Shown here: positions 1 through 11,413 of the stretch, piece after piece
How the letters are laid out: every line of letters begins with the position of its first letter
Numbering within the stretch: position 1 is the stretch's first letter
Origin: Aurantimonas sp036549475
GTDB lineage: Bacteria > Pseudomonadota > Alphaproteobacteria > Rhizobiales > Rhizobiaceae
Direction: 5' to 3'
Length of the DNA: 64,000 nucleotides
NCBI RefSeq assembly: GCF_036549475.1
Contig: NZ_JAZHLI010000014.1
Span: forward strand, 1-64,000
The notes under the pieces: generated by a model
Told to the model about the DNA's origin: nothing
The model's database searches: none
What the model saw: only the letters and a program-made list of their open reading frames with translations
Made by a program: the position numbers and the translations under genes

Positions 1-26
1 CTCCATTCGTCGGCAGAAAGGTTCAT
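1..26 (-). CDS. Possible first codons of a molybdate transporter permease (partial)
   Basis: An ATG on the minus strand at 26-24 opens a frame that leaves the window after eight complete codons (MNLSADEW). A GAGGAG Shine-Dalgarno lies about nine bases upstream. The beginning resembles the N-terminus usual for ModB permeases, which often read M-L-S-x-E-E-W, but so few residues cannot identify a gene. The reading as a gene start rests on the ribosome site; the family guess is inference. Confidence 0.22.
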
Positions 27-145
27 GGCGGCGGCTCCTCGAATCAAACCGCCCCAATGGAATCAGCCGACGCGCAATCCGTCACCTACTGTCACATGAG
101 TTCGGAGCCCTGGACGGCCTTCGGTGACCATTGACTGGCAGATGG

Positions 146-328
146 TCAGCTCGTCTGGTCTCTGACCGCGTCCTTGACCTTGCCGTAGTTCTTCTGGGTC
201 TTGCCCTCGATTTCGTCGGCGGCGCCTTCGGCCTTCAGCCGATCGTTGCCCGAGAGATCGCCAGCGGCCTGCTTGAGCTTGCCGCCCGCTTCCTTGAACG
301 CGCCCTTGATCTCGTTCTTGTCAACCAT
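146..328 (-). CDS. CsbD family stress-response protein
   Basis: A 60-residue, highly charged, soluble protein starting MVDKNEIKGAFKEAGGK and rich in Lys, Gly, Asp and Glu. It fits the CsbD family of short general-stress proteins, whose molecular role is not known. A start 12 codons upstream is possible, but AAGGAG sits about seven bases before the ATG at 328, which decides the shorter form. The gene lies downstream of groEL on the same strand, separated by the groEL terminator. It has its own promoter of the EcfG general-stress type at 378-402, about 50 bases before the start, which agrees with the family's role in stress. Confidence 0.88.
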   Translation of the reverse strand: MVDKNEIKGAFKEAGGKLKQAAGDLSGNDRLKAEGAADEIEGKTQKNYGKVKDAVRDQTS

Positions 329-377
329 CGGAACACTCCTTCTTCGTTGCCGGCTGTCTGCCAAGCTTCGCCACCTA

Positions 378-402
378 AACGATTTCCCAGGATGCTGGTT
401 CC
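378..402 (-). promoter_or_regulatory. EcfG-type general stress promoter of the CsbD gene
   Basis: On the minus strand GGAAC (402-398) is followed after exactly 16 bases by CGTT (381-378). This is a perfect match to the alphaproteobacterial general-stress sigma factor EcfG consensus GGAAC-N16/17-CGTT. Transcription would begin near 370, leaving a leader of about 40 bases that contains the AAGGAG ribosome site of the CsbD gene. Confidence 0.8.
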
Positions 403-453
403 GGACGGGAAGGCCGCGGCAGGTTCAGCGCAGGAGGCCGACGGTGCGCACGC

Positions 454-479
454 AAAAAGGGCCCGGCGATGCCGAGCCC
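454..479 (-). terminator. Rho-independent terminator of groES-groEL
   Basis: Read on the minus strand, a nine-base-pair GC stem (GGGCTCGGC / GCCGGGCCC, one G-U pair) with a three-base loop is followed directly by TTTTT. It begins about 40 bases after the groEL stop and separates the chaperonin transcript from the CsbD gene. Confidence 0.85.
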
Positions 480-519
480 CTCGATTGTCCGGAGTTGATG
501 TCCGGCCGGTTCGGACTTC

Positions 520-2175
<1,656 letters not shown>

Positions 2176-2257
2176 GTTCGTATTTCTCCCGGGCGCGCCA
2201 TCAGAGAGGCTGCGCCGTTTCGAAGTTTCGTGGAATTCGGGTTTCGCAGGCGCCTGA

Positions 2258-2554
2258 TCAGGCGACGACGCCCATGATGTCGGATTCCTTCATGATCAGA
2301 AGGTCTTCGCCGTTCAGCTTGACCTCGGTGCCCGACCACTTGCCGAAGAGGACGCGGTCGCCCGCCTTGACGTCGAGGGGCACGATCTTGCCGGACTCGT
2401 CACGAGCGCCGGAACCGACGGCGATGATCTCGCCTTCCTGGGGCTTCTCCTTGGCCGTGTCCGGGATGATGATTCCGCCGGCCGTCTTGGCTTCGGATTC
2501 CACCCGGCGGACCACTACGCGGTCGTGCAAGGGACGGAAATTCACTGCTGCCAT
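2258..2554 (-). CDS. groES: Co-chaperonin GroES
   Basis: The 98-residue GroES lid protein, forming a heptameric ring that caps GroEL. It starts MAAVNFRPLHDRVVVRR and contains the mobile-loop region (ESEAKTAGGIIIPDTAKEKP) that docks on GroEL. A longer frame runs 23 codons upstream, but the extension is unlike the family and overlaps the leader, so the ATG at 2554 is preferred. It is the first gene of the groES-groEL operon. A CIRCE operator and a well-formed promoter lie 63-127 bases upstream. Confidence 0.98.
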   Translation of the reverse strand: MAAVNFRPLHDRVVVRRVESEAKTAGGIIIPDTAKEKPQEGEIIAVGSGARDESGKIVPLDVKAGDRVLFGKWSGTEVKLNGEDLLIMKESDIMGVVA

Positions 2555-2616
2555 GTTCGTTGAACCCTTCGTTGACGGATGTGGCCGGAGCCGATGGCGG
2601 CGTCCGGCATGAACAA

Positions 2617-2643
2617 CTGGCACTCACCCGAGGCGAGTGCTAA
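2617..2643 (-). promoter_or_regulatory. CIRCE operator (HrcA binding site)
   Basis: An inverted repeat with a nine-base spacer: the arm GAGTGCTAA (2635-2643) matches the CIRCE half-site in all nine positions and CTGGCACTC (2617-2625) matches seven of nine. The consensus is TTAGCACTC-N9-GAGTGCTAA, the target of the HrcA repressor. It covers the expected transcription start of groES, which is where a repressor site is expected. Confidence 0.92.
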
Positions 2644-2652
2644 CGAGGATGG

Positions 2653-2681
2653 AGATAGTGGCCCGGGCGCCTCGCTGTCAA
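2653..2681 (-). promoter_or_regulatory. groES-groEL promoter
   Basis: On the minus strand TTGACA (2681-2676), preceded by C, is separated by 17 bases from CTATCT (2658-2653). This fits the alphaproteobacterial housekeeping promoter and is also close to the RpoH form CTTGAC-N17-CYTATNT, so heat-shock sigma use is possible. The start of transcription falls at the edge of the CIRCE operator. Confidence 0.8.
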
Positions 2682-2791
2682 GCCGTCACGCATGGCTGTC
2701 ATGCAAGTTTCGTGAATCGCGGCAGGCCATCCAGGTCCGCCCAGAGGCTGGCCAAACGAGGACACACAGGCGCTTGCGACAGCCGCATCCC

Positions 2792-2820
2792 TTGACCGGT
2801 CCGCGGGCCGCCTCTATCGC
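2792..2820 (+). promoter_or_regulatory. Promoter of the HAD phosphatase-ribF transcript
   Basis: TTGACC (2792-2797), preceded by C, and CTATCG (2814-2819) are 16 bases apart; reading the second hexamer as TATCGC gives 17. The layout mirrors the groES promoter on the other strand, so the two form a divergent control region. The leader to the ATG at 2852 would be about 25 bases. Confidence 0.6.
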
Positions 2821-2851
2821 CACAGGTCAATCAAAGGCAGCGTGGGCATCC

Positions 2852-3745
2852 ATGGAAACTTCTCTCTCCGATACCAGCCGCGGGGCCGCCGGCACCGGGG
2901 GGCGTCCGCAGGACGGCCGGCCGATCGCTTCGCTGGCCGAGGTCTGCGGCGCCTACGACGCGATCTTCTGTGACGTCTGGGGTGTCGTGCACAATGGCGT
3001 CGTCAAGCATCCGGCGGCAGAGGCGGCGCTCACCGCGGCGCGCCAGCGCGGGATCAAGGTGGTGCTCCTGACCAATTCGCCGCGCCCGGCGGCCGGCGTG
3101 GTGGCGCAGCTCGACATGATGGACCTGTCGCGCGACTGCTATGACGCCATCGTCACCTCGGGCGACGCGACACGCGCGCTGATCGCCGATGTCGCGGGGC
3201 CGGTCTTCCATATCGGGCCGGAACGCGACTACGACCTGTTCGAGGGCATCGATGTCGAACTGGTCGGCGAGACCGATGCCGCCGCGGTGATCGTCACCGG
3301 CCTCAACAATGACGAGGTCGAGACGCCCGAGGATTATGCCGGCCTGCTGGCGCGCCTGCAGGCGCTCGGGCTGCCGATGATCTGCGCCAATCCGGACATC
3401 GTCGTGCATCGCGGCGAGCGCCTGATCCCGTGCTCCGGCGCCCTGGCGCGCGACTACGAGGCGATCGGCGGGACCGTGCGCCTCGCCGGCAAGCCGCACC
3501 GCCCGATCTATGACGTCGCCTCGCGCATCGTCGACATCGCGTCGCCCTCGCGGGTGCTGGCGATCGGCGACGGCCTGATGACCGACGTGAAGGGCGCCAA
3601 CGATTTCGGCCCCGACGCACTGCTGATCACGGACGGCATCCATGGCGAAGAACTGGCGGCCTCCGAATCGGCGACGCAGACCGTGGCTGCGGTGCTGCGC
3701 GAACGCGGGTTGACGGCGCGCTACTTCATGGCTGCCCTGACATGA
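2852..3745 (+). CDS. HAD superfamily class IIA phosphatase (TIGR01459-like)
   Basis: A 297-residue haloacid-dehalogenase family hydrolase of subclass IIA, the NagD/phosphoglycolate-phosphatase-like group. Motif I is seen as DAIFCDVWGVVHNG with the nucleophile Asp, motif II as VVLLTNSPRP, a motif III Lys in LAGKPHRPIYD, and motif IV as GDGLMTDVKGA. The substrate cannot be read from sequence. The open frame extends 91 codons upstream into the groES control region, but homology-like sequence begins only after the ATG at 2852, which also lies just behind a good promoter. It overlaps ribF by ATGA, so the two are translationally coupled. This pairing next to ribF hints at a phosphatase in nucleotide or flavin metabolism, which is inference. 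Confidence 0.88.
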   Translation: METSLSDTSRGAAGTGGRPQDGRPIASLAEVCGAYDAIFCDVWGVVHNGVVKHPAAEAALTAARQRGIKVVLLTNSPRPAAGVVAQLDMMDLSRDCYDAIVTSGDATRALIADVAGPVFHIGPERDYDLFEGIDVELVGETDAAAVIVTGLNNDEVETPEDYAGLLARLQALGLPMICANPDIVVHRGERLIPCSGALARDYEAIGGTVRLAGKPHRPIYDVASRIVDIASPSRVLAIGDGLMTDVKGANDFGPDALLITDGIHGEELAASESATQTVAAVLRERGLTARYFMAALT

Positions 3746-4725
3746 TCCCAGGCGCCATCGCGCGTCTCGGCTCGGTTGCCGACGTGCCGCCCGAGCTGCG
3801 AGGCGCCGTGGTGGCGGTAGGCAATTTCGACGGCGTCCATCGCGGCCATCAGGCCGTGCTGGAACAGGCCCGCGCCATTGCCGCGGCCGAAGCGCGGCCG
3901 CTCGTCTGCCTGACCTTCGAGCCGCATCCGCGCTCGGTGTTCCGGCCCGACAAGCCGGTCGCCCGGCTGACGCCGGCGCCGATGAAGGCCCGCCTGCTGC
4001 AGATGCTCGGCTTCGACGCGGTGGTCGAGCAGGGGTTCACCCGCGACTTTGCCGGACTGGCGCCCGAGGCCTTCGTCGGGACGGTGCTGGTGCAGGCGAT
4101 GGGGGCCCATCACGTGGTCGCCGGCTTCGACTTCCACTATGGCGCCCGTCGCGGCGGCACGCCGCAGACGCTGGCCGAGGCCGGCCGCCATCACGGCTTC
4201 GGTGCGACTCTGGTGCCCGCTTTCGTCGACGAGGGCGGCGAGACGGTGTCGTCCAGCCGGATCCGGGACCTGCTCGCCGAGGGCGACGTTGCGCAGGCCG
4301 GGGGCCTGCTCGGCTATCGCTGGACGGTCGCCGGCGCCATCGTCGGCGGCGCGAAGCTCGGCCGCACGCTGGGTTATCCGACCGCCAACATGGTGATCGA
4401 GCCCGACAGCCTCTTGCGGCACGGCATCTACGCGGTGCGCCTGCGCCGCGCCGACGGCTCGCTGCATGACGGCGTCGCGAGCTTCGGCCGGCGCCCCACC
4501 TTCGACAATGGCGCGGCGCTGTTCGAGACCTTCCTGTTCGACTTCTCGGGCGATCTCTACGGCGAGACGGTCGCGGTATCGCTGTTCGGCTTCCTGCGCG
4601 GCGAGGAGCGCTTCGACGGGGCCGAGGCGCTGATCGCCCAGATGGACCGGGACGCCGAGGAAGCCCGTGCGATGCTCGCCTCCGCCACGCCGCTGGGCGA
4701 TCTCGACCGGCGCCTGGCGTTCTGA
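3742..4725 (+). CDS. ribF: Bifunctional riboflavin kinase / FAD synthetase
   Basis: Converts riboflavin to FMN and then FMN to FAD in the cytoplasm. The 327-residue protein has the N-terminal FAD synthetase (nucleotidyltransferase) domain with GNFDGVHRGHQ near residues 31-41 and the SSSRIRDLL segment near residue 170. The C-terminal flavokinase domain shows the typical GRTLGYPTANM motif near residue 210. Length is normal for the family. The ATG overlaps the stop of the preceding phosphatase gene (ATGA), which fixes the start and suggests coupled translation from the shared promoter at 2792. Confidence 0.97.
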   Translation: MIPGAIARLGSVADVPPELRGAVVAVGNFDGVHRGHQAVLEQARAIAAAEARPLVCLTFEPHPRSVFRPDKPVARLTPAPMKARLLQMLGFDAVVEQGFTRDFAGLAPEAFVGTVLVQAMGAHHVVAGFDFHYGARRGGTPQTLAEAGRHHGFGATLVPAFVDEGGETVSSSRIRDLLAEGDVAQAGGLLGYRWTVAGAIVGGAKLGRTLGYPTANMVIEPDSLLRHGIYAVRLRRADGSLHDGVASFGRRPTFDNGAALFETFLFDFSGDLYGETVAVSLFGFLRGEERFDGAEALIAQMDRDAEEARAMLASATPLGDLDRRLAF

Positions 4726-4849
4726 GCCGCCCGGCCGCGGCTGCCCATCCAGGCTCGCCACGGCGCGTTCTTTCCATCCGGGCGCGGAGTTGCTAAAGCC
4801 ACGCCATGTTGGATCTTCGCGCAATATCCCGCCCGGGCCGAATTAGCCG

Positions 4850-4887
4850 CCCGGCCTTCTGACCGGCCCGGCCGGAGAAGGTCCGGG
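4850..4887 (+). other. Hairpin in the ribF-ileS intergenic region
   Basis: The arms CCCGGCCTTCT (4850-4860) and AGAAGGTCCGGG (4876-4887) pair over 11 bases with a single bulge, around a 15-base loop that is itself GC-rich. There is no T tract, so it is not a typical terminator. It lies 65-115 bases before ileS in a 226-base gap that otherwise holds no gene; only a weak GTTGCTAAAG box near 4792 could be promoter-like. It may be a leader structure of ileS. Confidence 0.35.
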
Positions 4888-4963
4888 TTGCCGGCCATTG
4901 CGCCACCACGCCTCCTTTTCTCGCGCCGCCGTTCCGACCGCGGCAGACGACATGGCTGAATTC

Positions 4964-7900
4964 ATGAGCGACACCAAGAACGACACTGCGGCCGGTTCGG
5001 CCACCGGCATCGACTACGCAAAGACGCTGTTCCTGCCCGAGACGCCGTTTCCCATGCGCGCCGGCCTGCCCAAGGCCGAGCCCGAATGGATCGGCAAGTG
5101 GGACGCGATGGACCTCTACGGCACCTTGCGCAAGGAATCGGCCGGCCGGCCGAAATACGTCCTTCATGACGGGCCGCCCTATGCCAACGGCAACCTGCAT
5201 ATCGGCCACGCGCTCAACAAGGTGCTCAAGGACGTCATCACCCGCTCGTTCCAGATGCGCGGCTACGACGCCAATTACGTGCCGGGCTGGGACTGTCACG
5301 GCCTGCCGATCGAGTGGAAGATCGAGGAGCAGTACCGTGCTAAGGGCCTGAACAAGGACGAGGTGCCGGTCAACGAGTTCCGCAAGGAATGCCGTGACTT
5401 CGCCGCCCATTGGGTGGACGTGCAGACCGAGGAGTTCCGCCGGCTCGGCGTCGAGGGCGACTTCAAGGACCCCTATCTGACCATGGCCTACGGAGCCGAG
5501 TCGGTGATCGCCGGCGAGCTGCTGAAATTCGCTATGTCCGGCCAGCTCTATCGCGGCTCCAAGCCGATCATGTGGTCGGTGGTCGAGAAGACCGCGCTGG
5601 CCGAGGCCGAGGTCGAGTATCATGACCACGAGTCGGACACGATCTGGGCGAAGTTTCCGGTGTGGGCTGCGGTCCGTGATGGATCGACCGTATCAAATCT
5701 GCTGGACGCTTCCGTAGTCATCTGGACGACGACGCCCTGGACCATCCCGGGCAATCGCGCGATCGCCTTCTCGCCACGCGTTGCCTACGGGCTCTACGAA
5801 GTGACGGCGTCGGAGGATCCGGCCACACCTCGATGGGCCAACAAGGGCGACAGACTGATTCTTGCCGACGCGCTGGCTGGCGATGTTTTCGCCAAGGCTC
5901 GCGTCCCAGAGGATGGATGGAAGCGGGTTCAGGCCGTTGACTCCCCTGAGTTGGAGGGATTGCTGTGCCGGCATCCCCTGCAGAACGTACCTGGGGGCTA
6001 TGATTTCGCTGTGCCGCTGCTCGAAGGCGACCACGTCACCGACGAGGCTGGCACGGGCTTCGTCCACACCGCGCCGGGCCACGGCCGCGAGGATTTCGAC
6101 GCCTGGATGGATGCGCGCCGTGACCTCGATGCGCGCGGCATCGACACGACCATCCCCTTCACCGTCGACGACGACGGCTTCTACACGAAGGATGCGCCGG
6201 GCTTCGGGCCGGACGCCGAGGGCGGGCCGGCGCGGGTCATCGACGACAAGGGCAAGAAGGGCGACGCCAACAAGCGCGTCATCGATGCGCTGATCGCTGC
6301 GGGCAACCTGCTGGCCCGCGGCCGGCTGAGGCATTCCTATCCCCATAGCTGGCGCTCGAAGAAGCCGGTGATCTTCCGCAACACGCCGCAATGGTTCGTC
6401 CACATGGACAAGGACCTCGGCGGTTACGGGGTCGAATCCGCCGCAGGCGGCAAGCCTGACCGGGCGTCGGCCGGCCAGGCCGCCCCCGCGGCGCGAAGCC
6501 GCGTGAGCGGCGACAGCGGAAGCGAGCAACAGGACACGCTGCGGGGCCGCGCCCTCAAAGCCATCGAAGACACCCGCTTCGTACCGGCCTCGGGCCAGAA
6601 CCGGCTGCGCGGCATGATCGCCGACCGGCCGGACTGGGTGCTGTCGCGCCAGCGCGCCTGGGGCGTGCCGATCTGCGTCTTCGCCGACGAGGACGGCAAT
6701 GTCCTGAAGGACGAAGCGGTCAACGCCCGCATCCTGGAGGCGTTCGCGCAGGAGGGCGCCGACGCCTGGTTCGCCGACGGCGCCAAGGAGCGCTTCCTGG
6801 GCAACGAGCACGACGGGACCAAGTGGACGATGATCCGCGACATTCTCGACGTGTGGTTCGATTCGGGCTCCACGCACGCCTTCTGCCTGGAAAAGCGGCC
6901 GGACCTGAAATGGCCCGCCGACCTCTATCTGGAAGGCTCGGACCAGCATCGCGGCTGGTTCCACTCCTCACTGCTGGAATCCTGCGGCACCCGCGGCCGG
7001 GCGCCCTATGACGCCGTCCTCACCCATGGCTTCGTCATGGACGAGGAGGGGCGCAAGATGTCGAAATCGCTCGGCAACGTCGTCACCCCGCAGGAGGTGA
7101 TCAAGCAGTCCGGCGCCGACATCCTGCGGCTGTGGGTGGTCAGTTCCGACTATTCGGAGGATCTGCGGCTCGGCAAGACGATCCTGCAGACCAACATCGA
7201 CAGTTACCGCAAGCTGCGCAACACACTGCGCTGGATGCTCGGGACGCTGTCCCACGACGAGGGCGAGACGGTCCCGCTGGCCGAGATGCCGGAGCTGGAG
7301 CGGCTGATGCTGAACCGGCTGGCCGAGATCGACGAGATTGTCCGCAAGGGCTACGATTCCTTCGACTTCAAGCGGATCAGCCGGACCCTGCTCGACTTCG
7401 TCGTGGTGGAGCTGTCGGCGTTCTATTTCGACATCCGCAAGGACACGCTCTATTGCGACCCGCTGTCCTCGACCCGGCGCAAGGCGTCGCTGCAGGTGGT
7501 CCGGATCCTGTTCGACCATCTCGTGACCTGGCTCGCGCCGATGCTGCCCTTCACCATGGAAGAGGCGTGGCTGTCGCGCTATCCGCAGGCGAAGTCGGTG
7601 CATCTGGAGAGCTTCCGTGCGGCCGATCCGGAATGGCGCGACGAGGCGCTGGCCGCCCGCTGGCAGAAGCTGCGCCGGGTGCGGCGCGTCGTCATGGGTG
7701 CGCTGGAGGAAAAGCGCCGCGACAAGGTGATCGGTTCGTCGCTGGAGGCCGCGCCGGTCGTGCATGTCGAGGATGCCGATCTGCGCGAACTGGCGGCCTC
7801 GGTCGATTTCGCCGAGATCGCGATCACCTCGGGACTGGCGATCTCCGCCGATCCGGCACCGGCGGACGCCTTCCGGCTCGCCGATACGCCGGGCGTCGCG

Positions 7901-8053
7901 GTGGTCTTCCGCAAGGCGGAAGGCACCAAATGCGCCCGCTCGTGGAGGATCACCGGCGATGTCGGGTCCGACCCGGCGTTCCCGGACGTGTCGGCCCGTG
8001 ATGCGGCTGCGCTGCACGAGTTGAAGGCGGCCCGGCGCCTGACCGCCGCCTGA
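4964..8053 (+). CDS. ileS: Isoleucyl-tRNA synthetase
   Basis: Charges tRNA-Ile with isoleucine and edits valine. About 1029 residues from the ATG at 4964 (MSDTKND); ATG 4952 and a TTG at 4898 are in-frame alternatives and no clear ribosome site decides. The class I signatures are present: HIGH in NGNLHIGHALN (residues about 79-82) and KMSKS in EGRKMSKSLGN (about 698-702). The CP1 editing domain carries WTTTPWTIPGN and DEAGTGFVHTAPGHG. Near the C-terminus only one Cys of the usual zinc knuckle remains (KCARSWR), a loss I recall from other Hyphomicrobiales. Two oddities are noted separately: a 36-residue low-complexity insertion at about residues 490-525 and an atypical codon patch at about 5666-6018. 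The gene lspA, often downstream, is absent here. Confidence 0.97.
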   Translation: MSDTKNDTAAGSATGIDYAKTLFLPETPFPMRAGLPKAEPEWIGKWDAMDLYGTLRKESAGRPKYVLHDGPPYANGNLHIGHALNKVLKDVITRSFQMRGYDANYVPGWDCHGLPIEWKIEEQYRAKGLNKDEVPVNEFRKECRDFAAHWVDVQTEEFRRLGVEGDFKDPYLTMAYGAESVIAGELLKFAMSGQLYRGSKPIMWSVVEKTALAEAEVEYHDHESDTIWAKFPVWAAVRDGSTVSNLLDASVVIWTTTPWTIPGNRAIAFSPRVAYGLYEVTASEDPATPRWANKGDRLILADALAGDVFAKARVPEDGWKRVQAVDSPELEGLLCRHPLQNVPGGYDFAVPLLEGDHVTDEAGTGFVHTAPGHGREDFDAWMDARRDLDARGIDTTIPFTVDDDGFYTKDAPGFGPDAEGGPARVIDDKGKKGDANKRVIDALIAAGNLLARGRLRHSYPHSWRSKKPVIFRNTPQWFVHMDKDLGGYGVESAAGGKPDRASAGQAAPAARSRVSGDSGSEQQDTLRGRALKAIEDTRFVPASGQNRLRGMIADRPDWVLSRQRAWGVPICVFADEDGNVLKDEAVNARILEAFAQEGADAWFADGAKERFLGNEHDGTKWTMIRDILDVWFDSGSTHAFCLEKRPDLKWPADLYLEGSDQHRGWFHSSLLESCGTRGRAPYDAVLTHGFVMDEEGRKMSKSLGNVVTPQEVIKQSGADILRLWVVSSDYSEDLRLGKTILQTNIDSYRKLRNTLRWMLGTLSHDEGETVPLAEMPELERLMLNRLAEIDEIVRKGYDSFDFKRISRTLLDFVVVELSAFYFDIRKDTLYCDPLSSTRRKASLQVVRILFDHLVTWLAPMLPFTMEEAWLSRYPQAKSVHLESFRAADPEWRDEALAARWQKLRRVRRVVMGALEEKRRDKVIGSSLEAAPVVHVEDADLRELAASVDFAEIAITSGLAISADPAPADAFRLADTPGVAVVFRKAEGTKCARSWRITGDVGSDPAFPDVSARDAAALHELKAARRLTAA
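6430..6537 (+). other. In-frame low-complexity insertion inside ileS
   Basis: About 36 codons between HMDKDLGGYG and DTLRGRALKAIEDTRF encode a run rich in Ala, Gly, Ser, Arg and Pro with no resemblance to the conserved synthetase core. The DNA holds several short inverted repeats, such as CCGCC-GCA-GGCGG and GCGGC-GCGAA-GCCGC. It looks like a small palindromic element or expanded linker tolerated at a surface loop just before the catalytic segment with WVLSRQRAWGVP. Confidence 0.5.
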
Positions 8054-8074
8054 TCGATCGCCGGGTGAATCATT

Positions 8075-8105
8075 GCATGCGGCGACGCGGATCGTCGGCG
8101 CATGC
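8075..8105 (+). terminator. Hairpin downstream of ileS
   Basis: GCATGCGGCGACG and CGTCGGCGCATGC form a 13-base stem with one mismatch around a five-base loop, starting about 20 bases after the ileS stop. No T run follows, so factor-independent termination is uncertain; it could instead protect the 3' end of the ileS message. The rest of the 183-base gap before the lipoprotein gene shows only that gene's ribosome site. Confidence 0.4.
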
Positions 8106-8236
8106 TTGCAGAAGCCTTTGGGGCAGCCTAGAACTGCGCCCGGAATTCGCCAGATTTCCGTGGCATGCGCATGGTCCGCCGACCGGCCGCATGCCGGTGT
8201 GGGGGGCGGAAAGATTCGGCTAGGGGGCCGTACCGG

Positions 8237-8920
8237 ATGACATCGAAGACAGTCCGCATCGCGCTTTACGCTACGGCGATCGGAGCGGCCAGTCTGACGC
8301 TGACCGGCTGCTTGGGGCCGACCTACGGCACCGGCAAGTCCCAGGGCGAGACCCTGTTCGACGATCTCAACAACGTCGTTTCCCTCGGCTCGCAGGACAG
8401 GGGCTCCGAGATCGCCTATGCGCCACGCCCGGAACTGGTCGAGCCGGAAAATACCAGCGTTTTGCCCGCGCCCCAGACGGCGCGGAACACGACGGGCGAT
8501 CCCAACTGGCCGGAATCGCCGGAGCAGCGCAGTGCCCGGCGCCAGGCTGAGGCCTATCAGGGTGATGGCCCGATCCCGGCCGATATCGCCACCGCCCGCA
8601 AGGAAGGGGTGACCCAGGCCTATCTCGATCGCACCAGCGGCGACGGCTACGATTTCAACAAGAACAGCGATGACGCCGGTCTTCTGACGCCGCAGCAGCT
8701 GCGCAGCCGGGGCGAACTGGTGCAGGCCCGCATCAGGGATCAGGCGCAGGGAAGCCCCACCCAGCGCAAATATCTGAGCGAGCCGCCGGTGGCGTATCGT
8801 CAGCCCGCGGCGAGCGCCCCTGTCGGCGATCCGGGTGTCGACGAGAGCGTCAAGGAACGCCGGCTGCGTGGCAGCGGCGAAGGCCTCGGCTCCAAGATCC
8901 GCGACCTCCTGCCGTTCTGA
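8237..8920 (+). CDS. Predicted lipoprotein of unknown function
   Basis: A 227-residue protein with a short basic start, a hydrophobic stretch (IALYATAIGAASLTL) and a lipobox LTGC with the acceptor Cys at residue 25, so it should be lipidated and anchored in an envelope membrane. The mature part is hydrophilic, rich in Pro, Gln, Arg and Asp, and looks largely disordered; I recognise no domain. AGGGGG nine bases before the ATG at 8237 supports this start over an ATG 24 codons upstream. It lies between ileS and convergent tadA and appears to be transcribed alone or with ileS. Confidence 0.8.
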   Translation: MTSKTVRIALYATAIGAASLTLTGCLGPTYGTGKSQGETLFDDLNNVVSLGSQDRGSEIAYAPRPELVEPENTSVLPAPQTARNTTGDPNWPESPEQRSARRQAEAYQGDGPIPADIATARKEGVTQAYLDRTSGDGYDFNKNSDDAGLLTPQQLRSRGELVQARIRDQAQGSPTQRKYLSEPPVAYRQPAASAPVGDPGVDESVKERRLRGSGEGLGSKIRDLLPF

Positions 8921-8969
8921 CCGGGCTTCCCGTTACGGTGCGATCTCTGGACCGATCCGGGCGCAGGCG

Positions 8970-9401
8970 TCAGGGTCGCCTGGCCTGGAAGAACGCGCGC
9001 AGAAGCGCCGCGCTCTCGTTCGCGCCGATATCGGGATAGACCTCCGGCGCGTGATGGCAGGTCGGCTGGCCGAAGAAGCGCGGCCCGGCATCGACGCCGC
9101 CGCCCTTGGGATCGGCTGCGCCGTAATAGAGCCGCCGGATGCGCGCGAAGGATATCGCCGCCGCGCACATGGCGCAGGGTTCCAGCGTGACGTAGAGGTC
9201 GCAGTCCGGCAGGCGTTCCGAGCCGAGCTGTGCGGCCGCCGCCCGGATCACGACGATCTCGGCATGGGCGGTCGGATCGCTGCGGGCCCGGGTCTCGTTG
9301 CCGCCGCGGGCAAGAATCTCGTCGCCGCGCACGATGACAGCCCCCACGGGCGTCTCGTGTCTGGCGGCAGCCAGCCGCGCCTCTTCGAGCGCGATATCCA
9401 T
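8970..9401 (-). CDS. tadA: tRNA-specific adenosine deaminase TadA
   Basis: Deaminates adenosine-34 of tRNA-Arg(ACG) to inosine, needed to read CGC and CGA codons. The 143-residue protein has the zinc-dependent deaminase signature: HAE in DPTAHAEIVV with the catalytic Glu, and PCAMC in TLEPCAMCAAA. Length is slightly short at the N-terminus. The ATG at 9401 lacks a close ribosome site, while AGAGGAG is well placed for a CTG six codons upstream, which would add LPRPTF, a stretch seen in many TadA proteins; the true start may therefore be a non-ATG codon near 9419. It is divergent from the pseudouridine synthase gene and convergent with the lipoprotein gene. Confidence 0.93.
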   Translation of the reverse strand: MDIALEEARLAAARHETPVGAVIVRGDEILARGGNETRARSDPTAHAEIVVIRAAAAQLGSERLPDCDLYVTLEPCAMCAAAISFARIRRLYYGAADPKGGGVDAGPRFFGQPTCHHAPEVYPDIGANESAALLRAFFQARRP

Positions 9402-9643
9402 GAAGGTCGGACGGGGCAGGATCGGCTCCTCTGACTGTCGGTCCGGCCGCCTTTCGCGGTCCGAATCCCGTTCCCCTTTGCAGGGCGATGCTGTAGAGCC
9501 ACCTGCAGTCCATTCGCGGGTCGGCGCAAGCGTTCCTGGTCCATCGAGGCGAACCGGTACGCCGATCCTTCCACCATCTCAACGGTGGTGGGCCGGCCCG
9601 GGCGCCGGCCAGGGCAGATAGCCGCCGCATGAGAGGCAGTTGC

Positions 9644-11407
<1,764 letters not shown>

Positions 11408-11413
11408 CCCGGC

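Noticed and set aside
7921..8040. Loss of three of four zinc-knuckle Cys in IleS as a novel trait
   Set aside because: I recall the same KCARSW-type ending in other Hyphomicrobiales, so it is probably a lineage feature and not new.
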